Shown: positions 22,721-36,133, numbered from the stretch's first letter. The stretch: DNA of 64,000 nucleotides from Artemia franciscana (GCF_032884065.1 NC_088871.1:47193172-47257171); one strand, 5' to 3'. Program-made: numbers and translations. The notes: generated by a model from the sequence alone, not told the origin.

Positions 22721-22965
22721 ACTAGTGAATTAGATTTTCATTTCTGCAAGATTCTAAGAACTTTTGTTGATTGATAATATTAGCATGCTTTTTTTTTTTA
22801 TCTAAACTAAACTACTTCAATGAAGTTCAACCAGGACGGACAAATAAAATGATGTGAGATGATAATTTCTATCTTGAAGACTTGGGCACAAGATTTTTCT
22901 TTTTGCAGGATTCTAAGAATTTCGTTGATTGAAAAAATTAGCATGGTTTTTACCTAAACTAATAG
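22684..22965 (+). repeat. direct duplication of about 130-150 bp
   Basis: Two adjacent units share gaagttcaaccagga, gattctaagaa and ttgattga(t/a)aa.atta.gcatg blocks, starting near 22688 and 22820. The first unit overlaps the dispersed repeat at 22396-22720. Confidence 0.65.
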
Positions 22966-24199
22966 AATGAAGGATATCATAGGTCAATTGCTCCGCATAA
23001 GCTAGACGTAAATAGCGACGAAGACAACACTGCCTTTCAATAACGAACAAGCACAACAATAAAACAATAAGGAAAAAAGTGATATTCTTCGAAGAAAAGG
23101 CAAATGGAGGCATTTTCAAAATTTTGGAAAGAACAAAAAAGTCCGGGGGTACATGTGCACCGGCAATTTTGCTGGAAACCCTTTCTAATCGGTTTACGGA
23201 TAGCAGTGAAAACCTTCTAATGGAGTCCATGAGATTAGAAGGAGCGAATAGAAGGGATTGGATTCGTGTAGTGCATATTGAGGATGCTAGGCTACCTCAT
23301 GATGTCTAGTGCCTGGCTCCTCCTCCGTTGTAGCCTTATGCACCAGCCGACGTGAAAGGAAATAAATACTCTAAGTAAGTACGACTGTTTATTTCAGCTA
23401 TCTTCCAGCCGCTGGTTGTACTACCCAGCGTCTGACCACGAAGAAGGGTATTTTAATAAAAATGATCCCGAGATTGGATGGACTGAAACCAATATTCCCT
23501 GCTAAAATCATGCCAAGAGTTTATCCCCCTTGACATGTGAAGCCCCAACGGTGGTGAAAGAAATGATACCCGAAGGAGCAATCTCTGGGATTAAAAACTT
23601 CTCTTGTTAGAGCCGGTTCTGAGAATCAAATACTGATTGTCAGCAAGTGCTGGATGTCTCTCTCTTCTCTTCTGAAGGAGGAGTTTTTTCTACCCGCACC
23701 AGTTGGAAGCTGGTTGGTCGTGTTCTTTGGCTGGGAAAAAAAAATATGAAACCAATAAAATTACCGGGAAAGACCGTCTTACAAAGAAAAACGGGAGACA
23801 TGTAAGCCCCATCTAATCAATGCTTAAGCCTTATCTACCACCAATAGAACAGTGGCAATTGGTACTCTACTTTTGTCGTTTTTGTTTTGTTTTTCGTGAG
23901 GAGGTACTGGGCCTGTTTAGCCTGAGTCTTGGCTAGATTTTGCGAGTCTATCCATAATAATGATATTAATTGGTGTTGACAACTAACACCTCCTCTTATT
24001 CCGCTGTACCATAGTAGTGCCCACCCTTTGGATCCAAAGACGCCTTTAGGGGGTATACTATTGTAGCTGCTAGTCCCTAAAGACGTTATTACGCACATCT
24101 AGGTCTTATGTAAAACTATATTGCACTTAGAACGATATAGTACAACTGATTTGTACATATTAGGGATTTGTTTTCTTCGATGTTTCTTCGGTTCTTATG
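22966..24199. other. no recognised gene
   Basis: Open frames of 105 aa (minus, 22913-23230), 76 aa (plus, 23079-23309) and 87 aa (minus, 23835-24098) have no recognisable domain. The first two overlap each other. The base composition is slightly richer in GC than the surroundings, so a degraded transposon is possible, but nothing specific was recognised. Confidence 0.4.
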
Positions 24200-24850
24200 T
24201 TTAAAAACCCACGAGATTTGTTATCGTTTCTTTGAGTAAAGACTATGCATATTAACGCCACCGTGGCACTATGTGAATGGCACACCCCTACCAAGCGATT
24301 TCAGGGGCAGGAGGAAGGTTATTATTAGAGGTAAATTTAAGCAACATTAAGAGATATTTCTGAGAGGTCTTAATGAAAAAGCCTCGTTTCTATTATCTTA
24401 TAAAGTGTACCTGCCTGAGACACTTTTTGGCGTTCGGTTATTTCTGAGTGGTTTTTATGAAATGCCACGTTTCTTTGAGCCAACACTACGCATATTCATA
24501 ACACCGTGCCAATATGTGGGTAACACACCCTAGCAAGCAATTTCATAGGGGGAGGGCTGTTATTAGAGGTAAATTTAAGTCATGTTAAGATATATTTCTG
24601 GAATTTCTTGATGAAAATGCCTCTTTTATATTGCTTTATTAGGTGCACATACATACTAGATTCTATTAATTAAAATCTTGGTAATGGAACAGTCACATTT
24701 TGAATGAGCCTTAAGTGTTAGGCTTTATGCAATAAAAGCCTCATTGGTTACAATAATAATAATAAGAAAAGTAATGTCAGCTTGACAATACGTTTTCACG
24801 CTAGTAAATGAGAAACATAAACGAAGAAAAGAGAGATATATATTATGATA
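24200..24850 (+). repeat. outer left arm of large palindrome: two tandem units of about 240 bp plus tail
   Basis: Two units begin near 24235 and 24475 with tttctttgagt.aa.actatgcatatt, and contain caccgtg.caatatgtg and ttattagaggtaaatttaag. They are followed by a tail with atgagccttaagtgttaggc and caatacgttttcacgctagt. The same sequence occurs inverted at 28600-29390, and a related block is at 45830-46500. Confidence 0.75.
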
Positions 24851-24859
24851 CACATATGA

Positions 24860-25520
24860 TACTATGATACATATTACCGTTCCTAAGGCCTTTTTCCGAT
24901 ATTTTCATGATAAATATAATTCTTTACATCTATCGGTTCCTTTCTTCTTAAGAAACCCCCGTCGTGATACACCATGTTAATTCAAGCCTTTTCGGCACAC
25001 TATGGCTGCCCTGGGACATCCTAATTATGCATATTGTAATTTTTACGACATTCTCCGGTATTTTCTAAATAAAAATTGTTAGATCTATTAGTTCATCTTT
25101 TCACAAGCAACCCCCTTCTTGATACACCATGTCAATTCACGCCACCTTGGCAATATGTGGCTGGTCCATGGCACTACCTCGATACCCATTATAATTCATT
25201 ATCATGCCTAAGGTATTCTCAGACATTTTCTTAATAATAATTATGCTTCAAATCCATTGGTTCGAATTCTCTCTTGACACCCTCTCGTAATACTCCATGT
25301 CAATACACACCACCCTGGCAATATGTGGCTGGCCCAAGGTATCCCTGTGATGCATATTATCATTCCTAAGGATTTTTTCCCGATATTTTCTTGATAAAAA
25401 TTATTCTTTAAATCCGTTGGTTCGTCTTTTTGTAAGCCACCCCCTCGTGATACACCATGTCGATTCACGCCAGTGTGGCAATATGTGCCTGCCCCATGGT
25501 ATTGCTGTCATACATATCAT
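24860..25520 (+). repeat. tandem array, four units of about 160 bp
   Basis: Units are marked by gatacaccatgtcaattcacgcca at 24966, 25121, about 25289 and 25449, followed by gcaatatgtggctg. Intervals are 155-168 bp. The array lies inside the left half of the palindrome and has no counterpart on the right side. Confidence 0.8.
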
Positions 25521-26289
25521 AATTTTTATAACATCTTCAAGGATAAACACTCACATCTTATTTTAAAAGGTGAAAATGAAATATTACAAGAAAGTATGCG
25601 CAAATGTAAAAGGTATCGTTGCGTTTACTACTCGCAAAGGGAAATATTTGAACTATGAGACAAGTACTAGTGGTAAGACTATTGGAAATGTATGCGTGAG
25701 TTGTCACAACAGAGGGAGATTAGATTCCTTTGGACTACTTCAACATTACTGAGGGTGAATATACAAGATTAACAATTCCGGAGATGATAGCACGCATAGA
25801 GAATGCAAAAATATAACTGTTAGTTGATGACGAATACTAACTTCTTGCTAATAGTTCTGGTGACACGTTACCCGGTGATTTCCTATCGCCATCTTTCTGG
25901 TATTAGAGTTCAAGTGAAAGCAAAGGGGAAAAGAAAGGCCTATTGCTGCACCAACGTCATAACATATATCTCATCTATGTGTCAAAACTGCATATGTAAA
26001 AATAATATGGTAATAGACAAGGAAATCATAAGTAATTGTCATAAAGTATAATAAAGGACTATAAGGATGTATTGATGAAAAAAAGCAGTTGCAAACGTTA
26101 CTTGTATTATCGACAGTTTACCAACAGATTCAGTCAAATGAACCCAATAATACCTATAATGAAACTTGTGATGAGCCTTTATCACATTTCATTATTAAAA
26201 GTTTTTCCGTAGGAACGTTTCCTTTAATATAAAGTGCTTGCACATCAAAAAACTGCATATTTCTCTAATCTCCTCTTGTGTCTTTTTCA
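25521..26289. other. no recognised gene
   Basis: Short overlapping plus-strand frames (60-75 aa) at 25473-26051 contain a few Cys/Lys-rich stretches but no domain I can name. The interval is present only on the left side of the palindrome. Confidence 0.4.
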
Positions 26290-27326
26290 TTTCACGACTA
26301 TTTTCATTGCATGGTGTTATGATTTTATCATAAAAGCCTTTTCAGCTTTTAAATTTAATTTTGCACACTATTGTTTTTTCTTATGCTTAAACATATTGTA
26401 TTTAAAATCCCATTTATATTTATAAGCTTTGCAACATTGTTCATCTAATAACAGGAATATTCCTTCAAAAATGATACCACACGAGGAATATTTAAGACCG
26501 ATATATTCTGACTAAATTACACCAAACATTATAGCAATTACTGAAACAAAAGATCAATGTTGACACAATGAACTTATATCCAATACTGTGGCTTGTGAAT
26601 CGTAAGAAATATCATGTCACGTTTTGTTTACCTTCAAAGCATGTTTCTGCAGGATTATAAAGGTCCCTCGGAGCCACTCAAGATTATGTTACTTTGACAC
26701 GTAAACACTGGACCAAGATCAATTTTCTTATCCCACCATTCTGACGACAGCCAGCAGGTTTTATTGTTATATAACGGTATAGTATCCCTATATCATATGT
26801 AATTTGGGTTTGTTTGCTTATGCAAATAGATGCAGATAGCTCTTACGTAATAGTATTTTTTACTTATGGAAATGGATGCAGGTGTTTGTTACGTAATAAG
26901 GTTTGTTTACTTATCCAGATGGATGCAGGTGGTAGTTACTTCTTGTTTATTTATGCAAATGTTCTCTTTGGTTATTACACTATAGGGGATTGTTCAATGC
27001 TTTCTTGTAAGAAGGTCAGAAGGTATATATTAAGCCAGGTAGAACAAATCCATTACCAATCTATTGAAAAAAAGGAAAGAATATACGTTGTTCATTTTAA
27101 TGTATCATTCTTCTACAGAAGAAACGTACCGCAGTCTCATGGATTTTTGCATGTCAGTAGGTATCTAAAGTGTATAGCTGCCACAAGATAAACAGCTTCA
27201 TATTAGAATATCCACTGCTATCATATACTCTTTTATAAGCGCGCATGGCAATATTTTTTACTACCCCAAGTGCTGCAATATTGCCACACCCAAGATATCC
27301 GCAGCCAACCCGATGCACTCTGGGTA
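26290..27326 (+). repeat. inner left arm of large palindrome
   Basis: Reverse-complement similarity to 27408-28410 extends for about 1 kb. Matching blocks include gattttatcataaaa.cctt, aacatattgtattt, gatcaatgttg.cacaatgaac, ataaacagcttcatattaga and ccgcag..gacc. The axis is near 27367 with about 80 bp between arms. Both arms keep partly similar short peptides (VP..HGFL), so the unit may once have been coding, but no family is recognised. Confidence 0.8.
26815..26960 (+). repeat. minisatellite, about 46-bp units with TTACGTAATA
   Basis: Three units of the form tatgcaaat.gatgcaggt..tagttacgtaataaggtttgtttac. The same units, inverted, lie at about 27770-27910 in the opposite palindrome arm. 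Confidence 0.7.
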
Positions 27327-27407
27327 TTTACATTAGGCCTATTTATTTTACCTAAGTTACATTTTCTATGCTAGGTTCGTATGGGTTCATTAAGCGCGCT
27401 CTCACTA

Positions 27408-28410
27408 TAGTTACAGGATGCGGCAGGTCTTCTGCGGGTATCCAGGGTGTGGAAAGGTCGCAGCATTCGGAGTGGTAAAAAGTATTGTCTTCTGTGATTT
27501 TAAATGAATAGATAATAGCAGTAGATACTCTAATATGAAGCTGTTTATCTTTTGATAAGCGATACACCCGAAATACTTCCTGATGCACAAAAATCCATGA
27601 AACTCCGGTACATTTTTTCCATCAGAAGATTGGTCTATTAAAATGAACAACATACTTCTTTTTTAATTTTTTCGATAGAGTTGTAATGGACTTGTTCTAC
27701 CTTCTACCTGGTTGCATATATACCTTTCTTCAACAAAGCCTTTAACAATCCCCTATTAGGTAATAAGTAAAGAGAACATTTGTATAAGTAAACAATTTTT
27801 ATTAAGTAACAGCCACCTATATCCATTTGCATAAGTAAACAAACCCTATTATGTAGCAACCACCCGGATCCATTTGGACAAGTAAACAAACCCTTATTAC
27901 GTAACATACAGGTGCACTATACCGGTAAATAACAGTAACACCTGCATGCTTTTATCGGAAGGGTGGGATATCAAAATCGATCTTAGTCCAGTGTTTACAT
28001 GTCAAGATGACGCAATCTTGCATGATATGTTTTGGTTCCGGGAGGCCTTTATTATCCTACGAAAAAATATTTTGAAGGTCTACGACACGTGACTTGATAG
28101 ATCTTACAGTTCACATGCCTCAATATTGAAAATGAGTTCACTGTGCCAACATTGATTTTTTTCTATAATTATTATAGTTTTCGGTGTAATGGACGCAAAA
28201 TATATCGGTCTAAAGCATTTCTCGTGTGATTTAATTTTTGAAGCAGCATTCCTACTGTTGGACGAACAATGCTGAGAAGTCTATATCTGTAAATGGAATC
28301 TCAAATACAATATGTTTAAGTATAATAAAAACAATGGTGTGCAACATTAAATTTTATAAGCTTAGAAGGATTTTATGATAAAATCACGAGAAGTTGCAAT
28401 GGAATCTGAT
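27408..28410 (-). repeat. inner right arm of large palindrome
   Basis: Inverted counterpart of 26290-27326, imperfect. It carries the inverted 46-bp minisatellite units at about 27770-27910. The minus-strand open frames of 78 and 80 aa here overlap in different frames and lack recognisable domains. Confidence 0.8.
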
Positions 28411-28599
28411 AAAAGAAATCCATTGTTCAACTTGGAAGACTTCAGATGAGAAAAATACCTCCATCCATTTAATCATCCCGAAGATAAAGTACGATATTTC
28501 ACTTAGTGTGTGCCTGAGAAGATACCAGATAATGAAAAATGCATCAGATATCCGAAGACCCAAACTTTTTCTCCTTCTACCAATAGAAACAAGGCATTT

Positions 28600-29390
28600 T
28601 CATTAAGACCTCCAAAAATATTCTTTAATATGACAAATTATCTGCCTTCTGGAATTACTTGCTAGGGTGTCTCCACATATTGGCACGGTGGCATGAATAT
28701 ACATAGTCTTGACTCTAAGAAACGTGGTATTTTCATTAAAACCTCTCAGAAATAACAGAATGCAAAAATTGTCTCTTTTTTCTTCGTTTGTGTGATTCAC
28801 TTACTAGCGGGAAAACGTATTGTGAAGTTGACTTTTCTCTTGTTATTACGATTGTAAGTAATGAGCCCTCTGCTGCATAAAGTATAATACTTAAGGCTCA
28901 TTCAAAATGTGGTTTTGCTATTACCAAGATTTAAGCTAATACAATATAACTGGCAGGTACGTCTAAAATAGCGATAGAAACGTGGCCTCTCAGAAATATC
29001 TTTTAATGCCACGAATTTAAATATGGCTTGAATTTACCTTTAACAGCAACCTTCCCCCGGAATCGGTTTCTAGGATGAGTCAGCCATATATTGTCATGGT
29101 GGGGTGAATATGTATAGTCTTGGCTCAAAGAAACGTGGTATTTTCATCAAAACCTCTCAGAAATAACCGAATGCAAAAAAATATCTTTTTTCTTCGTTTG
29201 CGTATTTTATTTAGTACCAAGAAAACGTATTGTGAAGTTGACATTTTTTCTTATTGTTACTACTGTATGTTATGAGGCCTCCGCTGCATAAAGCGTAATA
29301 CTTACGACTTATTCGAAATGTGATTTTGGTAATATCAAGATTTGAGTTAATACTATTTAAGAGATAGGTGCGTCTAATATAAGGAATTTA
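28600..29390 (-). repeat. outer right arm of large palindrome: two tandem units of about 420 bp
   Basis: Two direct units share tggcatgaatatacatagtctt, cgtggtattttcat.aaaacc and gaaaacgtattgtgaagttgac (near 28690/28720 and 29105/29130). They are the reverse complement of the 24200-24850 type. Confidence 0.75.
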
Positions 29391-32011
29391 ATAGCATTGG
29401 GAAGCTTGCACGCTCTCATGTGGAAAGGGTTGGAAACATGCGATCTATTAAATCGTTCTAAAAAGCAGACAAGCAATTTTCCATGCGTGGAATAAGTAAT
29501 CGCGTAGAGGGTATTCCCTTAACCAAAATAACATTAATTGCTTCTTGGTTCAGGTGTCTACTGCACAGTTCCGTTGAGAGGGAATCTTTCAACTCCTAAA
29601 GTGGACAAAAAGCTTTGGATTATAAGGATATCCTGAGGGAAAATTCTTGAAGAAAATGAAATTTTGAAAAAAGAGCATTTAAAGAAAAAAAAGCACACTG
29701 AAAGAAAAATATTTTAAAGTAGTATGTAACGTCCCATATGCTCATGGGCATTACGTAACACCTACATGTGTATCCTCCCAAGTTACGGGAGGGGATTCCA
29801 TCTTGACCGGTGGGCCCTGACCTCCAACATCCCATGTTTGAATATGTCATTGTCAATAAATCTAACATGTCGTGCCAGTTTGCGTCTCCCTCAACATAAG
29901 TAAACGACCACCTACGTCCTGAAGAAAATTAATAACACCTGCTTGCTGTCATGGGATGGTAGGATCTGTGTGCGTTTGTATAGATGACCGAGGGCTACTA
30001 TTTGCTAAAAATGATTGGATATGTTTGTCGTGGAATTGCGGGATATGGGCCTTGTCAGAATGTTGGGACATGCTTGTCATTGAATGTAGTGTTTGCTAGG
30101 TACCCCCGTTGGAATTGGTTGCTAGCCCCCATGCAAGTTGAAACCACTTGCTAAGGGCCGGCGTCTTGAAGGCTCCCTTACTAGTGCGTGCCAAGGGTTT
30201 TTCCTGGTCCTCATGGGTTTTTTAGCAATCAAAGAAACCATTACGTAACAGACACCTGCGTCTCGAAGAACACTCCTTATGAGTGTTCTTTCCTAAAAAT
30301 ATGACGAAAACAAACCCCTATTACTTAACAATCCGTTGTACTATACCGTTACAGGTGCACTATGTTATTGCGTAAGACCCAGGTGCTTGAGGGACTAGTA
30401 GCTCCAATAGTATGCCCCACTATGGGCATCATCGCATTCAAAGGCCTGTCACTACTCTTAGTTGACGGTAGAATTCTGCATAAGAGCTCTTTCACTAAGA
30501 AAAGAGCAATTCCAGTCTAGTATGCCCATTGGAATGCTTTTTCCTTATACAGTTGCTGCAAATAGTACTACAATAAATGAAATAGTAAGCCTTACAGTTT
30601 ATTTAATACAATCACAAACAAATTTATAAAGTGAATGATCACTTTTCCTGAACTCTTTTAAAGCGTATTCCGTCACCAGTTCGAATACAGTCTTCATATT
30701 TGAATAGCATCTCTCTTAAGCTATTAATCGATTTACCATCATATCCAACAAGTCGCAGGATCATGTTTGGAGACATTTTTTCTGAAAAAAAGAAAAACTT
30801 TACTTTTTTAAATGATGTTTTCTATCAGAACAAACAGGAAATTCTATCATCTTCTATGTATTATCGCCAGTGCCTTGTTTTTGCTTTTGTACCTTTTTCT
30901 TTAAGGAAAGTATCTTAAATGTACTATCGAAAGACAAACATTTAGAACTTGAAACTTTGCAAAGACTAGAAAAAGCTTAATTCGTTGGAGACGCTCACTT
31001 TGTAAGTTCTAACTCCAAAACTATCAGAGTATCAACTCATTAGGGCTAGCTATACCACAGCCCAACACTAATTGTTGTCTTTAAAGCAAGGAATGAAGGA
31101 ATGTTAATGAATTCTTTTAAGCCTCGTCTTGATAAACATCATTCAACCTGGCAGGAGCAGGGCTGACTTCGACCGGACAGCCAATCGTGGAAATCGGAAA
31201 ATTCGAAGGCTGTCCAGCTATATTGACTGTCCAACTGGAGCCGCCTGTTCAAAATGATCCGCTTAAGAAAAGTGCTTCTGGAAGGGTGAATGATGTCTAA
31301 TAAGAGGAGGAATTATAGATCGGTATCGGTGTGGAAAATAATACGTAACATTATTCCTGGTCTCGTTGTAGAGCTACCCTTTAGGCCACTCTGTAGAGAC
31401 AATTTTCTAGGGGATAAGCTAAAGAAAAGTTTAAATTACTGTGATGTGGATGAATAAGCAAAAATGTCAATTATAAACAATTCTGTCTTTGGTGTTTGTT
31501 ATACCAGGGGTGAGAATGGAATAAGGGAAGTATTCAAAAGTGAGTAGCTTAACCAGACTAATATAAGGTTTCAATAACTGTATTCTACACCCCCCAGCTC
31601 TTTTTCAACATATTCAACATTCAACATATTCAAACGTATCAATTCAATTCTTTCTAAGTGGGTTCTCTCCTTTTCTTGCCGTTTTTCAAGATGATAAGAA
31701 AACACACAGGAACACAGCCCACCATATTCACCCGAAAACAGACAGGAAAGAACTTTTGACAAATAATTTCGCTTGGTACTACATCCACCTGAAAAGACCT
31801 GATCGATGAAGAAACAAAGTTCATATCGAAGATCTAAAGAAATAAGACGGGCTTTAGCACCACTAAAACACACTGCTATCTATGAAAGTGAGATTTGATG
31901 TAATATCAATGAGTTTTTTATAGGAATTTATACACCTCCTTCGTGCGATGTTTTCTTCTTTGTGCCATTGCTTGTCAAGGCAACAAGGCAGTTGCATAGG
32001 CACTAATCGAA
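29391..32011. other. largely unassigned
   Basis: Isolated copies of the attacgtaac-cacctgcgt theme occur near 29745-29765 and 30238-30260. No gene is recognised. A 100-codon minus-strand frame at 31571-31873 is preceded by a possible splice acceptor (tttcatag at about 31890) but has no recognised domain. Confidence 0.4.
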
Positions 32012-33800
32012 GGCAGAGTTGCCAACCCTTGTGATTTATCGCTATTTCTAGCGATTTTTTCTGTTGCCTGGTGATTTTCTTCTAGCTAGTGATTTATGTT
32101 CTAAAACCTAGCGGCTTTTTCCTAAATCTAGTGATTTTTCAAAACATAGCGTGTAGATTCATGATTCAATCGAATAAATTATACAAGAAGCTAATTAATA
32201 AAAAAAAACGCAAAATGGTGTTTCAGTACAGTTCCTAATATGTTCCAGGTTAGCATTTATGCAAATATACCGCCTTTGAAACTACCAATTTCCCACCATA
32301 TGTTCAAATCAGATATAGACCTCAAAGCGTTATTATCAAGGTAATAGATGAACCTAGTTAATTGCAAAATTAGTAAAAATGTTCTATACTTTCCTATTTC
32401 ACAGCGTTTGCTCAGGTCGAATTTTTGTCTCATGTTTATGGGGTCTTTTCTCTATAATCTATAAGTTCTAAATTAAATTTTCTTGTGTTAAAATTTTTGA
32501 AAGTGGAGAGAATACTGGGTATGAATACACCCTCTACATCTGCAAATAAACACAAATGGAGTAATTGAAAAATAAGAAGGTAGTTATATATTAAATATAG
32601 TTTTCTAAATGAAAAAGAAATCATTGAAAAAAACTTGGTGCTTTTTTATAATGGGATTTGTAATATAACTAGATAGATTAAATCGATTACAGTTTGGTGT
32701 TTGAAGTTGGTTGGGAGTAAGAGGGTGGGGATCCAACCTGGGAATGGTCTAATGGTTTTAATCTTTACCTCTAATATCCAATCGAAACTCCAATAAAGCA
32801 GCTTTGGTTGAAAGGTTACAAAACTATTCCTTTAGATTTAATATGACCCACGCACGCCATGAGGATAGGTCTGGGGATGAAACTATGCTAAGGATAATAA
32901 GAATAATGTACAATCTATGAAAACCAGTTTCATAGCCACAAAGACAAATAACGGGTGACAGAATGCATTAGATTGTATAACTTGGGCTATATATTTGTAC
33001 ATTAGGGGGTTGGGGGTAAGTTTAGGTTACTTTAACCACGCATCCCTCAATTTGCAAATATATATCCCAAATTATATTATTATATAAACTAAAGTATTAT
33101 ATTTTCATCATATTTTGGCATATTTTATTAGAATTATTATAACTTTACTTTTTGAGTGTGTTCCGCATAATTAGCGAGTACCTTTTTTTTTTTAAAGAAG
33201 CAGTAAGTCCGATGTTTATCGAAATTTGTGAAGGGTGGGATAAATTTTTTCAATGAAAATATTAAAAGCCATTTTCAAAATTGTCGCTGGCGTCCCAGTA
33301 ATTATACAAGCTCAACTAGAGTAAAAAGAAAATAGTTCTTATAGTTTTTGGGGAAAAAATGAGGTTTTGAATCAACAAGGAAAAAATTGAAAAGAAAAAG
33401 CAAATATTTTGATTAGATCAGTTGTCCAATGCCAATTGTACCAATTCCGGAAAATACAAGGAAGAAGCAAGGATTTTGCTCTATTCTCTGCGCAAAAAAT
33501 GCAAAAAGACATGTTTCTAAATTTAAAGGGTAATTTTTGCTTGAGAAAATACAAAAAGTCAATCTAAAGGTATTTTTTTCACATTTAGGGCGGTAATTTT
33601 ACCCCTTTTCTGTAGGTGCGCCTGTATAGAATATAGTAAAGAAGCAAAACAACTGATAATTACAATGACAAAGAGTACTATAATTCTAGTGATCTCTAGA
33701 GATTTCTATTCAATAATCTAGTAATTTATTTGCTAATTTAATGATTTTTTTTTCAAGAATCTAGTGTATTTCTTTCAGCGGGTGGCAACCCTGGTTAGAG
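32012..33800. mobile_element. possible degraded DNA transposon with cagggttgcca termini
   Basis: The left end reads cagagttgccaaccc (from about 32013). The right end, in reverse complement, reads cagggttgccaccc (ending near 33798). The subterminal regions on both sides carry several ctagtgattt/ctagcgattt repeats. No transposase frame and no convincing target duplication were found. A separate 100-bp palindrome (gctatatatttgtacattag and its partner) sits at 32985-33085 and recurs near 60400-60450. Confidence 0.4.
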
Positions 33801-33801
33801 A

Positions 33802-34022
33802 TGACAGCCGGAAGGAGGAAACATTCAGAAACGGAAATTTGCAAAGCAGCTTTGGTTAGCACTGAAAAAGAGATTTGGGCACTGCAAAACCATCTTTCTG
33901 AGTACGCTAATTCACCAAACTCATTTGTTACTCCCTTCAAATTACCTGTTCTTCTAGCTTCACTTGTTAAATGACCTGGTATGGTTTTAACATAGCTTTT
34001 TACTCTTCTTTGAAGAACTCTT
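33802..34022 (-). CDS. possible host exon, unrecognised
   Basis: On the minus strand an acceptor-like attgtttttcag (AG at 34024-34023) precedes about 73 open codons containing SEARRTGNLKGVTNEFGELA. The composition is ordinary for a protein. The frame runs into the left edge of the TIR-like element at 33800. No homologue was recognised and a chance frame is quite possible. Confidence 0.18.
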
Positions 34023-34033
34023 CTGAAAAACAA

Positions 34034-34784
34034 TTTTTAAATCATTTCTTTCTGCTTCTTCATTGACATTGTTTTATTATGACGTTAATCCTGGGAGTAT
34101 GCGAATAATTCTTATGAACGTTTTGCTGAGATTTTATGTTCTCTGTGCAGCCTTTCGTTCTATTATTTTTTTGCAGTCCTACGAATTTAATTTTTCCAGC
34201 GTAAGACAACAATTTTGCTGTTATTTGATAGATTAGATTAAGCTTCATTTATCTACCTAGTTAAATTCTTAAGATTTGCTCTGCATTTTTTAAAAAGTAA
34301 ACACACATATTGAAAAGCATTGAAAACCATATAAAAGTTATCAATTTTTTTCGGTCTATTTTCTTTTTCAAGAAAAAGTAATGAATATCATAATTTTGGT
34401 TTGGTAAATGGATAGATTTGAAATTAATGATTACAATGGTAAGTATCTTGTCTTTTCGGTGCAAGTTATAGCTGTAGGATCGTCATAAAATCATCCTTTT
34501 CACGGGTAATATAAGCCTTAAATACCAAAATATCTGACAGCATTTTAAATTTAGGTGAAACTTAATATTCAGTGAAAACTTTCATTCAGCCGTAGTTTTG
34601 TGCAACCATTTTTTAACTATATTTTTTACTAAGAAAGAAGGAGTGGTCGCGGAGGGAGATTTTCACTCGCACAGACTTATTTCATATTCTGTTAAACAAG
34701 GTGCCCCGTTCCTATCTTTTTCCTAAGAAATAGGGGGTAGCAGGAGTTGGAAACTCTTAAAATGGTCGGCTTTTTGTATCAAAT
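34034..34784. other. unassigned AT-rich spacer
   Basis: No gene, domain or repeat recognised. Several Phe/Ile/Lys-rich frames under 70 aa are typical of AT-rich noise. Confidence 0.5.
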
Positions 34785-35984
34785 TAAATAAAAAAAAACA
34801 CAAGTTTTTTCAATTGAAAGTAAGGAGCGACATTCAAACTTAAAACGAACAGAAATTATTCCGTATATGAAAGGGGCTATCTCCTCCTCACCGCCCCGCT
34901 CTTTAAGCTAGAGTTTCACTCTTTGTCACAGTTATAATTAAAAAAATTAGCGTAAAGAGCAGGACGTTGAGGAGGGGACAGCCCCTTTCATATATGGAAT
35001 AATTTCCGTTAGTTTTAAGTTTTAATATTGCTTCTTATTTTCAGTTGATTTTTTTTTATTTAATTTCCGAACATTTTTGAATTAATGTATATTTTGGTTT
35101 TGGCTCACCATACATGAATAATTAAAACGAAATTTGCATATCAATTTTTTTTGGCCAAATGGCTTTCTCATAGTTTTGATCTTTAGTTTATAGTTTGAAC
35201 AGCACAAACACATTAAAAAAAAAAAAAAAAAAGGAGATAGAAGGAGAAAGGGAAAACTGTTTTCCTAAATTAGTAATTAATATAGACCAGCACTTGAATG
35301 AGGCCAACGCAAAAAGTTCCCCTGAAAATGTCTGTACACTTCCCAATAACCATTACTATATGTAAACAATGGTTAAAGTTTGTTGCCTGAAGCCCCTCCC
35401 CCGAGGACTCTGGGGATTAAATCATCCCCAAATACATAGTTATTAGGTTTTTCGACTATGCTGAACAACTTGGCTATCTCAAAATTTTGATCTGGTGACT
35501 TTGGGAAAAAATGAGCGTGGGAGGGGGCCTAGGTACCATCCAATTTTTTGGTCACTTTAAAAGGGCACTATAAATTTTAATTTCCGACAGAATGAGCCCT
35601 CTCACGACATTCTAGGACCCCTGGGTGATACAATCACTCCTGGGAAAAAAGCAAAGATACACGCATCTGTGATCTGTCTTCTGGCAAAAATACGAAATTC
35701 CACAGTTTTGTAGATAGGAGCTTAATACTTCTACAATGATTTTGATAAGATTTTACGATTGTTTCGGGGAGTTTTCTTCTATTTTCTAAAATGAGGCAAA
35801 TTTTCTTAGGCTCTTAACTTTTGATGGGTAATACAAAACGTGATGAAACTTATATGTTTAAAATCAGCATAAAAATACGATTCTTTTGATGTAACTATTG
35901 TTATCAGAATTCGTTTTTTAGAGTTTCGGTCACTACTGAGCCGGGTCGCTCTTTACTACAGTTCGTTACCACAAATTGTTTGAT
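34785..35984 (+). repeat. CFE copy 4 (short form)
   Basis: It begins TAAATAAAA after host aat. It has the first foldback (to about 35065) with arms reading ggggctatctcctcctcac and its partner, then lacks about 500 bp that contain the second foldback in other copies. The internal junction is near 35180-35300, with a poly(A) tract. It retains the body and the end gttcgttaccacaaattgtttgat, in which the terminal hairpin is partly mutated. Confidence 0.84.
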
Positions 35985-36133
35985 CATGCAGAAGAAAATC
36001 ATTGCATGTTTGTGATTTAAATAAGCTGCTGCCTGCCTACTTTGCTGCTAAAAACTGGAAGTGACATAAAAATAAACAAAGCTTGGGGTTTATACCTTTG
36101 TAAAGTGACCCTGGATGTAGTTCCTTTTTACAG

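Noticed and set aside
32012-33800. Confident hAT assignment of the cagggttgcca-ended element
   Set aside because: Flanking 8-mers do not match each other, and no transposase remains.
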